Below, one piece after another: positions 57,183 through 64,000 of a stretch of DNA of 64,000 bases. Source of the stretch: Microbacterium telephonicum (GTDB lineage: Bacteria > Actinomycetota > Actinomycetes > Actinomycetales > Microbacteriaceae); NCBI RefSeq assembly GCF_003651225.1, contig NZ_RCDB01000002.1:310001-374000 (forward strand). Direction: 5' to 3'. The first letter of the stretch is position 1, and each line of letters begins with the position of its first letter. The notes beneath the pieces are model-generated. The model worked only from the letters and a program-made list of their open reading frames with translations, ran no database searches and had not been told where the DNA came from. Made by a program: the position numbers and the translations under genes.

Positions 57183-58438
57183 CGAGCCTGCGCGACCAGC
57201 ACGGACCCTACTTCGGTGACTTCGGCGGGCGCTACATGCCCGAGTCGCTCATCGCCGCGATCGACGAGCTCACCGCCGAATACGAGGCTGCGAAGGCCGA
57301 TCCCGACTTCCAGTCCGAGTTCCTGCGGCTGCTGAACTCGTACGCGGGACGCCCCTCTCCGATCACGGAAGTGGCCCGCTTCGCCGAGCACGCCGGGGGT
57401 GCGCGCGTCTTCCTCAAGCGCGAAGACCTCAACCACACCGGCTCGCACAAGATCAACAACGTCATCGGGCAGGCGCTGCTCACGAAGCGCCTCGGCAAGA
57501 CGCGCGTGATCGCCGAGACGGGCGCCGGCCAGCACGGCGTCGCGACAGCGACGGCCGCCGCGCTGTTCGGGTTCGAGTGCACGATCTACATGGGCGAGGT
57601 CGACACCGAGCGCCAGGCGCTCAACGTGGCCCGCATGCGCCTGCTCGGCGCCGAGGTCATCGCCGTGAAGACGGGTTCGCGCACGCTGAAAGACGCCATC
57701 AACGAGGCGTACCGCGACTGGGTCGCGTCCGTCGAGACGACGAACTACATCTTCGGCACGGCGGCGGGGCCGCATCCGTTCCCCGCGATGGTGCGCGATT
57801 TCCAGAAGATCATCTCCGAAGAAGCGCGCGCACAGCTGCTCGAGGAAGCCGGCCGGCTCCCGGATGCGGTCGTGGCCTGCGTCGGCGGCGGATCGAACGC
57901 GATCGGCATGTTCGACGCGTTCCTCGACGACGACGGCGTGAGGCTCTACGGCGTGGAGGCGGCCGGCGACGGCGTCGACACCGAGAAGCACGCCGCCTCG
58001 ATCGAGCGCGGCCGCCCCGGCGTGCTGCACGGCGCGAAGACGTACGTGCTGCAGGACGAGGACGGCCAGACGATCGAGTCGCACTCGATCTCGGCCGGAC
58101 TCGACTATCCCGGCGTCGGCCCCGAGCACTCCTGGCTCGCCGACATCGGACGCGCCGAGTACATCCCCGCGACCGACACCGAAGCCATGGAGGCGCTGCG
58201 CCTCCTCAGCCGCACCGAGGGCATCATCCCCGCGATCGAGTCCGCCCACGCCCTCGCCGGCGCGCTGCGGATCGGACGCGAGCTGGGGCCGGACGCCCTC
58301 ATCGCCGTGAGCCTTTCGGGCCGCGGCGACAAGGACATGGACACCGCGGCGCGCTGGTTCCACCTGTACGACGACGAGAGCCCCGTCGACGTCCCGCCGT
58401 CCACTGACGCGGCCGCGGGAGAAGGGACCGAGCTGTGA
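57179..58438 (+). CDS. trpB: Tryptophan synthase beta subunit
   Basis: TrpB (419 aa) condenses indole and serine to tryptophan using PLP. The PLP Lys is Lys91 in [30 protein letters not shown] and the phosphate-binding GGGSNAIG are conserved. The length and sequence fit the common TrpB1 class. The C-terminal tail past 395 is acidic and variable. The start is GTG; it overlaps trpC and trpA by 4 bp each. Confidence 0.97.
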   Translation: MTSLRDQHGPYFGDFGGRYMPESLIAAIDELTAEYEAAKADPDFQSEFLRLLNSYAGRPSPITEVARFAEHAGGARVFLKREDLNHTGSHKINNVIGQALLTKRLGKTRVIAETGAGQHGVATATAAALFGFECTIYMGEVDTERQALNVARMRLLGAEVIAVKTGSRTLKDAINEAYRDWVASVETTNYIFGTAAGPHPFPAMVRDFQKIISEEARAQLLEEAGRLPDAVVACVGGGSNAIGMFDAFLDDDGVRLYGVEAAGDGVDTEKHAASIERGRPGVLHGAKTYVLQDEDGQTIESHSISAGLDYPGVGPEHSWLADIGRAEYIPATDTEAMEALRLLSRTEGIIPAIESAHALAGALRIGRELGPDALIAVSLSGRGDKDMDTAARWFHLYDDESPVDVPPSTDAAAGEGTEL

Positions 58439-59217
58439 GCCGGGTCGCCGCCGCGATCGACGCCGCGCACGCCCAGGGACGCGGCGCGTTCGTGGGCTAC
58501 CTGCCGCTGGGCTACCCCGACCTTCAGACGAGCATCGACGCGGCCGTCGCCCTGGCCGAGGCCGGCGCCGACATCCTCGAGCTCGGCCCGCCGTACTCCG
58601 ATCCGGTCATGGACGGCGCCGTCATCCAGGAAGCCACCCACGCCGCACTCGAAGGCGGCTTCCGTCTGCGCGATACGTTCACCGCCATCCGCGAGATCAC
58701 CGCACGCACCGATGTGCCGGTGCTCGTCATGACGTACTGGAACCCGGTCATGCAGTACGGGGTCGACCGCTACGCCGACGACCTGCTCGCCGCCGGCGGA
58801 GCCGGGCTCATCACCCCTGACATCGCCCCGGATGCGGCGGCCGACTGGATCGCGGCCTCCGAGCGCACCGGCCTCGACCGGGTCTTCCTCGCCGCCCCCA
58901 CCTCGACCGACGAGCGTCTCGCGCTCATCGCCCGCAGCTCGACCGGGTTCGTGTACACCGTGTCGACCATGGGCATCACGGGGGAGCGGGCCGAGCTCGA
59001 CGCCGCCGCCCGCACCCTCGTCGCGCGCCTGCGCGAGCGCGGTGTGACGCACGCGTGCGTCGGCATCGGGATATCGACGCCCGACCAGGTCTCCGGTGTG
59101 CTCGACTACGCCGACGGCGCGATCGTGGGCACCGCGCTCGTGCGCGCGCTCCGCGACGGCGGCGTCGCAGGGCTCACCGCCGAGGCGCGCGCCCTCGCCG
59201 CCGGCACCGCCCGGTGA
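58435..59217 (+). CDS. trpA: Tryptophan synthase alpha subunit
   Basis: TrpA (260 aa) cleaves indole-3-glycerol phosphate and channels indole to TrpB. The N-terminal [13 protein letters not shown], the catalytic Glu/Asp in [28 protein letters not shown], and the phosphate-binding [19 protein letters not shown] are all present. The start is GTG overlapping trpB. With trpC and trpB it supplies the last steps of tryptophan synthesis; trpE, trpG, trpD and trpF are not in the window. Confidence 0.96.
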   Translation: MSRVAAAIDAAHAQGRGAFVGYLPLGYPDLQTSIDAAVALAEAGADILELGPPYSDPVMDGAVIQEATHAALEGGFRLRDTFTAIREITARTDVPVLVMTYWNPVMQYGVDRYADDLLAAGGAGLITPDIAPDAAADWIAASERTGLDRVFLAAPTSTDERLALIARSSTGFVYTVSTMGITGERAELDAAARTLVARLRERGVTHACVGIGISTPDQVSGVLDYADGAIVGTALVRALRDGGVAGLTAEARALAAGTAR

Positions 59218-59240
59218 CCGGCGCGGCCGGCGCCGCGAAG

Positions 59241-59246
59241 TAGACT
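59241..59246 (+). promoter_or_regulatory. -10 box (TAGACT) for lgt
   Basis: TAGACT ends 7 nt before the lgt GTG at 59254 with no ribosome binding site between, so a leaderless transcript is likely. Confidence 0.45.
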
Positions 59247-59253
59247 GCCCCTC

Positions 59254-60225
59254 GTGCTTTCTCCCACCGCGCTCGTCGTAGCCAGCATCCCGAGCCCGTC
59301 GATCAGCTCGTTCCAGCTCGGACCGTTCACGATCCACTTCTACGCGCTGTGCATCCTCGCGGGCATCGTCGTGGCGACGCTGATGACGAACCACCGCCTC
59401 ACCAAGCGCGGCGGCGAGCCGTGGGCCGTCATCGACATCGCCCTGCTGGCGGTGCCGCTGGCCATCATCGGCGCGCGCATCTTCCACGTCGTGACCCACT
59501 GGGACTTCTACTTCGGCGAGGGCAAGAACATCTGGGCGATCTTCTTCGTCTGGGAGGGCGGCATCGCGATCTTCGGATCGCTCATCGGCGGCGCGATCGG
59601 CGCGTGGCTCGGCTGCAAGTGGACCGGCATCCGGTTCTGGAGCTTCGCCGACGCCCTCGCCCCGGGCCTGCTGCTGGCACAGGCGATCGGCCGTTTCGGC
59701 AACTGGTTCAACCAGGAGCTGTTCGGCCAGCCCACCGACCTGCCGTGGGGTCTGCAGATCGACTCCACCAACCCCGCCTTCCCGGCGGGCCTCGCCCCCG
59801 ACACGCTGTTCCACCCCACGTTCCTCTACGAGGTCGTCTGGAACGGTATCGGCGTGCTCGTGCTGCTGTGGGCGGGTCGCAAGGCGTCGATGCAGTGGGG
59901 GCGCCTGTTCGGCCTCTACCTCGTCTGGTACTCCGCCGGCCGCATCGTGTGGGAGTCGATCCGCATCGACCCGAGCGAGGTGTTCCTCGGCCTGCGCACC
60001 AACGTCTGGGCCGCGATCGCGGGCGTCGTCGTCGGTCTCGTCATCCTCGTCGTGCAGAAGCGGCGCCACACGGGCCTCGAGCCCTCGCCGTACCGCAAGG
60101 GTCGCGAGTGGCACCCGGACGGGGCTGTACAATCGCAGGACACCGATGTGTTCGTCGACATCAGCGCACCCCCGACGTCCGACACCATCGCGGAAACTGC
60201 CACAAGCACTGCCGACACCAAGTAA
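59254..60225 (+). CDS. lgt: Prolipoprotein diacylglyceryl transferase
   Basis: Lgt (323 aa) transfers diacylglycerol from phosphatidylglycerol to the lipobox Cys of lipoproteins. It is a polytopic membrane protein of about seven helices. The family signature GRFGNWFNQELFG lies at 146-158. ARIFHVVTH and YSAGRIVWE are also conserved. The polar C-terminal tail (from about 275) is variable. It follows trpA by 36 bp, a conserved actinobacterial neighbourhood. Confidence 0.95.
   Translation: MLSPTALVVASIPSPSISSFQLGPFTIHFYALCILAGIVVATLMTNHRLTKRGGEPWAVIDIALLAVPLAIIGARIFHVVTHWDFYFGEGKNIWAIFFVWEGGIAIFGSLIGGAIGAWLGCKWTGIRFWSFADALAPGLLLAQAIGRFGNWFNQELFGQPTDLPWGLQIDSTNPAFPAGLAPDTLFHPTFLYEVVWNGIGVLVLLWAGRKASMQWGRLFGLYLVWYSAGRIVWESIRIDPSEVFLGLRTNVWAAIAGVVVGLVILVVQKRRHTGLEPSPYRKGREWHPDGAVQSQDTDVFVDISAPPTSDTIAETATSTADTK
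60127..60132 (+). promoter_or_regulatory. Possible -10 box (TACAAT) inside the lgt 3' end, for gltB
   Basis: TACAAT lies within lgt about 147 nt before the gltB ATG. If used it gives gltB a leader of about 140 nt, partly overlapping lgt. No closer box was found. Confidence 0.3.
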
Positions 60226-60279
60226 CCCCGCTGGGCCGACGACGTCCCCGTTGAAGCAACACACATGAGGACGGTTGGA

Positions 60280-63200
60280 ATGGCATCGAGCCCCCGTCGT
60301 GAGCCCGTCGGCACCCCGGCAGGACTGCCGCCCAAGCAGGGCATGTACAACCCCGCGTTCGAGAAAGACGCGTGCGGTCTCGCCATGGTGGCGACACTGC
60401 GCGGCGAGGCCGGGCACGACATCGTGCAGCTCGCCCTCGAGGCGCTCCGCAACCTCGAGCACCGTGGCGCCATCGGCTCCGACGCCGGCACCGGCGACGG
60501 TGCGGGCATCCTCACGCAGATGCCCGACGCGTTCCTGCGCGCCGTCGTCGACTTCGACCTGCCGCCGGCGGGGGAGTACGCCGCGGGCCTGGCCTTCCTG
60601 CCGCTGGAGCAGGAGGCGAAGGATGCCGTCAAGGCCGGCGTCGAGAAGCTCGCGGTCGCCGAAGGGCTGACGGTGCTCGGCTGGCGCGAGGTGCCCACCG
60701 TCGAGGAGCACCTCGGCAAGCTCGCCCATGCCGCACGCCCCGCTTTCGAGCAGATCTTCGTGTCGCGTCCCGCCGTCGGCGACGAGCCCGCGCTGTCGGG
60801 CATCGCGCTGGACCGCCGCGTCTACCGCCTGCGCAAGCGCGCCCGCCACGACCACGGCGCCTACTTCGTCTCCCTCTCGAGCCGCACCCTCGGCTACAAG
60901 GGCATGGTCACGACGCTGCAGCTCGAGCCGTTCTACCCCGACCTGCAGGACGAGCGCTTCGTCTCCGAGCTCGCCGTCGTGCACTCGCGCTACTCGACGA
61001 ACACCTTCCCGTCGTGGCCGCTCGCGCAGCCGCTGCGGATGCTGGCGCACAACGGCGAGATCAACACCGTCAACGGCAACCGCAACTGGATGCGAGCCCG
61101 TCAATCGCAACTCGAGTCCGAGCTGCTCGGCGACATCCGCGCGTTGCTGCCCATCTGCACCGACGGCGCGAGCGACTCCGCGTCGTTCGACGAGGTGCTG
61201 GAGCTGCTGACCCTCACGGGACGCAGCCTGCCGCACGCGATCATGATGATGGTGCCGGAGGCGTACGAGAAGCAGTCCGACATCTCGCCGGAGCTGCGCG
61301 CCTTCTACGACTACCACTCGATGCAGATGGAGCCATGGGACGGCCCCGCCGCCCTCATCTTCACCGACGGCACCGTCGTCGGCGCCACGCTCGACCGCAA
61401 CGGCCTGCGTCCCGGTCGCTGGACCGAGACCACCGACGGCCTCGTCGTCATCGGCAGCGAGACCGGCGTGCTCGACTTCGCGCCGGAGCGCATCAAGCGC
61501 CGTGGGCGGCTGCGTCCCGGGCGCATGTTCCTCGTCGACACCGCGCAGCAGCGCATCATCGAAGACGACGAGATCAAGCGCGACCTCTCCCACGCCGAGC
61601 CGTGGCAGGAGTGGCTGGATGCCGGTCGCGTGCGCCTGAAGGACCTGCCCGAGCGTGAGCACATCGTGCACCCGATCGCGTCGATCACGCGGCGTCAGCG
61701 CACCTTCGGCTACACGGAGGAGGAGGTCAGGATCCTCCTCACGCCGATGGGTCAGAACGGCGCCGAGCCGCTCGGGGCCATGGGCTCCGACGCGCCGATC
61801 GCGGTGCTCAGCGAGCGTCCGCGTCTGCTGTTCGACTACTTCACGCAGCAGTTCGCCCAGGTGACCAACCCGCCGCTGGACTCCATCCGCGAAGAGGTCG
61901 TCACCTCCCTGTCGCTGGGTCTCGGCCCGGAGCGGAACCTGCTCTCGTGGGGACCGGACCACACCCGGGTCATCACGCTGGACTTCCCCGTCATCGACAA
62001 CGACGAACTCGCGAAGCTGCAGCACATCGAGAAGGCCCTCCCAGGGCGCCGCTCGGTCACCATCCGCGGGCTCTACCGCGCCGACCAGGGCCGCGAGTCC
62101 GGCACGGACTCGCTCGAGCACCGCCTCGCCGAGATGTGCGAGGAGGCCGACCGTGCGATCGCCGAAGGCGCCGAGTTCCTCATCCTGAGCGACCGCGACT
62201 CGAACAAGGACCTCCTCCCGATCCCGTCGCTGCTCATGCTCTCGGCGGTGCACCACCACCTCATCCGCCGGGAGAACCGCATGAAGGTGGGCCTCGTGGT
62301 CGAGGCGGGCGACGTGCGCGAAGTGCACCACGTCGCGACGCTCATCGGCTACGGCGCCTCCGCGGTCAACCCGTACCTGGCCATGGAGACGGTCGAGTAC
62401 CTCGTGCGGGCCGGCTTCATCACCGGCATCACGCCTGAGAAGGCCGTCAAGAACCTGATCTACGCGCTCGGCAAGGGCGTGCTGAAGATCATGTCCAAGA
62501 TGGGCATCTCGACGGTCTCGTCCTACGCCGGTGCGCAGGTGTTCGAAGCGGTCGGGCTCTCCGACGAGTTCGTCGCCGCCTACTTCACCGGCACGGAGTC
62601 GAAGCTCGGCGGCGTCGGCATCGCCGAGATCGCGGCCGAGAACCGCGCCCGTCACGACTACGCCTACCCGGAGGACGGGGCCGTGCGCGCGCACGAGCGC
62701 CTGTGGACCGGCGGCGAGTACCAGTGGCGCCGCGACGGCGCCCCGCACCTGTTCAACCCCGACACCGTGTTCCGGCTGCAGCACTCGACGCGCACCCGCC
62801 GGTACGACGTGTTCCGCGAGTACACGAAGCTCGTCGACGACCAGGCCGCTGAGCTGAAGACGCTGCGCGGAATGTTCCGGCTGCGCACGGGCGAGCGGCC
62901 CGCGGTGCCCATCGACGAGGTCGAGCCCATCTCGTCGATCGTCAAGCGGTTCTCGACCGGCGCGATGAGCTACGGCTCGATCTCGAAGGAAGCGCACGAG
63001 ACGCTCGCGATCGCGATGAACCGCCTCGGCGCGAAGTCGAACACCGGTGAAGGCGGCGAAGACGTCGACCGACTGCTCGACCCCGAGCGGCGCAGCGCGA
63101 TCAAGCAGGTCGCCTCCGGCCGCTTCGGCGTCACGAGCATGTACCTCACGCACGCCGACGACATCCAGATCAAGCTCGCCCAGGGTGCGAAGCCCGGCGA

Positions 63201-64000
63201 GGGCGGTCAGCTGCCGCCCGGCAAGGTGTACCCGTGGATCGCCCGCACGCGCGGCGGCACGCCCGGCGTCGGCCTCATCTCGCCGCCGCCGCACCACGAC
63301 ATCTACTCGATCGAAGACCTCAAGCAGCTCATCTTCGACCTCAAGCGCGCCAACCCGGCCGCCCGCGTGCACGTGAAGCTCGTGAGCCAGTCGGGCATCG
63401 GCGCGGTCGCCGCCGGCACCGCCAAGGCCCTCGCCGACGTCATCCTCGTGTCGGGGCACGACGGCGGAACGGGCGCGAGCCCGCTCAACTCCCTCAAGCA
63501 CGCCGGCACCCCGTGGGAACTGGGCCTCGCCGAGACGCAGCAGACGCTCATGCTCAACGACATGCGCGACCGTGTCGTCGTGCAGGCCGACGGCCAGCTG
63601 AAGACCGGACGCGACGTCATCGTCGCCGCCCTGCTGGGTGCCGAGGAGTTCGGATTCGCCACCACGGCGCTGGTCGTCGAGGGCTGCATCATGATGCGCG
63701 TCTGCCACCTCGACACGTGCCCGGTGGGCGTCGCGACCCAGAACCCGGTGCTGCGCGAGCGCTTCAGCGGCAAGCCGGAGTTCGTCGTGAACTTCATGGA
63801 GTTCATCGCCCAGGAGGTGCGCGAGTACCTCGCGGAACTCGGCTTCCGCTCGCTCGACGAGGCCGTCGGCCACAACGAGCTGCTCGACGTCAACGGGGCG
63901 ATCGAGCACTGGAAGGCGAGCGGTCTCGACCTCACGCCGATCCTCGAGGGTCCGCACTTCGCCGAGGCGACGCCGCGTCGTCACGCGCGGGAGCAGGACC
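60280..64000 (+). CDS. gltB: Glutamate synthase large subunit (3'-truncated by window)
   Basis: The NADPH-type GOGAT alpha subunit makes glutamate from glutamine and 2-oxoglutarate. The window holds 1240 codons; the family is near 1500 aa. A propeptide of 31 residues precedes the mature N-terminal nucleophile Cys32 (KDACGLAMV) of the class II amidotransferase. Also visible are [10 protein letters not shown], the FMN domain motifs [18 protein letters not shown] and [11 protein letters not shown], and the Fe-S cysteines starting in [17 protein letters not shown]. The ATG at 60280 follows AGGACGG; an in-frame ATG at 60265 is an alternative. gltD should follow outside the window. Confidence 0.96.
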   Translation, partial: MASSPRREPVGTPAGLPPKQGMYNPAFEKDACGLAMVATLRGEAGHDIVQLALEALRNLEHRGAIGSDAGTGDGAGILTQMPDAFLRAVVDFDLPPAGEYAAGLAFLPLEQEAKDAVKAGVEKLAVAEGLTVLGWREVPTVEEHLGKLAHAARPAFEQIFVSRPAVGDEPALSGIALDRRVYRLRKRARHDHGAYFVSLSSRTLGYKGMVTTLQLEPFYPDLQDERFVSELAVVHSRYSTNTFPSWPLAQPLRMLAHNGEINTVNGNRNWMRARQSQLESELLGDIRALLPICTDGASDSASFDEVLELLTLTGRSLPHAIMMMVPEAYEKQSDISPELRAFYDYHSMQMEPWDGPAALIFTDGTVVGATLDRNGLRPGRWTETTDGLVVIGSETGVLDFAPERIKRRGRLRPGRMFLVDTAQQRIIEDDEIKRDLSHAEPWQEWLDAGRVRLKDLPEREHIVHPIASITRRQRTFGYTEEEVRILLTPMGQNGAEPLGAMGSDAPIAVLSERPRLLFDYFTQQFAQVTNPPLDSIREEVVTSLSLGLGPERNLLSWGPDHTRVITLDFPVIDNDELAKLQHIEKALPGRRSVTIRGLYRADQGRESGTDSLEHRLAEMCEEADRAIAEGAEFLILSDRDSNKDLLPIPSLLMLSAVHHHLIRRENRMKVGLVVEAGDVREVHHVATLIGYGASAVNPYLAMETVEYLVRAGFITGITPEKAVKNLIYALGKGVLKIMSKMGISTVSSYAGAQVFEAVGLSDEFVAAYFTGTESKLGGVGIAEIAAENRARHDYAYPEDGAVRAHERLWTGGEYQWRRDGAPHLFNPDTVFRLQHSTRTRRYDVFREYTKLVDDQAAELKTLRGMFRLRTGERPAVPIDEVEPISSIVKRFSTGAMSYGSISKEAHETLAIAMNRLGAKSNTGEGGEDVDRLLDPERRSAIKQVASGRFGVTSMYLTHADDIQIKLAQGAKPGEGGQLPPGKVYPWIARTRGGTPGVGLISPPPHHDIYSIEDLKQLIFDLKRANPAARVHVKLVSQSGIGAVAAGTAKALADVILVSGHDGGTGASPLNSLKHAGTPWELGLAETQQTLMLNDMRDRVVVQADGQLKTGRDVIVAALLGAEEFGFATTALVVEGCIMMRVCHLDTCPVGVATQNPVLRERFSGKPEFVVNFMEFIAQEVREYLAELGFRSLDEAVGHNELLDVNGAIEHWKASGLDLTPILEGPHFAEATPRRHAREQD

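Noticed and set aside
58105..63984. Very long minus-strand open frame antisense to trpB, trpA, lgt and gltB
   Set aside because: It crosses several certain genes, and its translation is a low-complexity Arg/Val/Asp/His-rich sequence. That is typical of the antisense frame of GC-biased codons.

Overview
This 64 kb window reads as chromosomal DNA of a high-GC actinobacterium, most likely a Microbacteriaceae member close to Microbacterium. The evidence is the strong GC bias at third codon positions, many GTG starts, recurring TAGnnT -10 boxes, and an actinobacterial gene order (ruvCAB-yajC-secDF-rel; alaS-ruvX-mltG-aro-efp-nusB; pyrRBC-carAB-pyrF-gmk-rpoZ-metK-priA-fmt; rpe-his-trp-lgt-gltB). 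No rRNA, tRNA, CRISPR array, insertion sequence or phage gene is visible. No gap between genes exceeds about 270 bp. Almost every gene is housekeeping.

Layout. 1-2183: end of ruvC, then ruvA and ruvB (Holliday junction processing). 2273-5520: yajC-secD-secF (protein export). 5572-7845: a bifunctional (p)ppGpp synthetase/hydrolase, convergent with a small AbiEi-like gene. 8508-10446 (minus strand): a DUF349 protein and a small membrane protein. 10581-12805: rarA plus an unusual TPR-Nudix fusion. 13000-14124: rpsD and a small membrane-anchored helical protein. 14189-22526: alaS, ruvX, mltG and the shikimate genes aroE-aroC-aroK-aroB in one tightly overlapped run. 22527-23809 (minus): a two-gene exported pair with a low-GC patch. 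23892-25551: aroQ, efp, nusB. 25588-36772: an accessory segment with a SNF2 helicase, a metallo-beta-lactamase/Rieske fusion and a complete mevalonate-pathway operon (minus strand, mvaK1-mvaD-mvaK2-fni-mvaA-mvaS). 36892-46369: pyrimidine operon pyrR-pyrB-pyrC-membrane protein-carA-carB-pyrF-gmk, preceded by a PyrR-binding leader. 46469-52294: rpoZ, metK, priA, fmt, rsmB. 52555-55548: rpe, hisE, hisG, hisF, hisI. 55545-59217: trp-region membrane protein, HGxxPAAW protein, trpC, trpB, trpA, without trpE. 59254-64000: lgt and the start of gltB.

How the genes fit together. The metabolic blocks supply aromatic amino acids, histidine, UMP, isoprenoid precursors and glutamate. The rest serve translation (rpsD, alaS, efp, fmt, rsmB), transcription (nusB, rpoZ), recombination and repair (ruvCAB, rarA, priA) and envelope biogenesis (secDF, mltG, lgt).

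Most notable. The mevalonate operon sits in a block that is otherwise conserved between nusB and pyrR. The nucleoid protein mIHF is fused to guanylate kinase. A recurring octamer CGGATGCC/GGCATCCG carries otherwise uncommon codons. At least six promoters have a -10 box exactly 6 nt before the start codon, which predicts leaderless mRNAs. A hairpin in front of pyrR appears to bury its own ribosome binding site.
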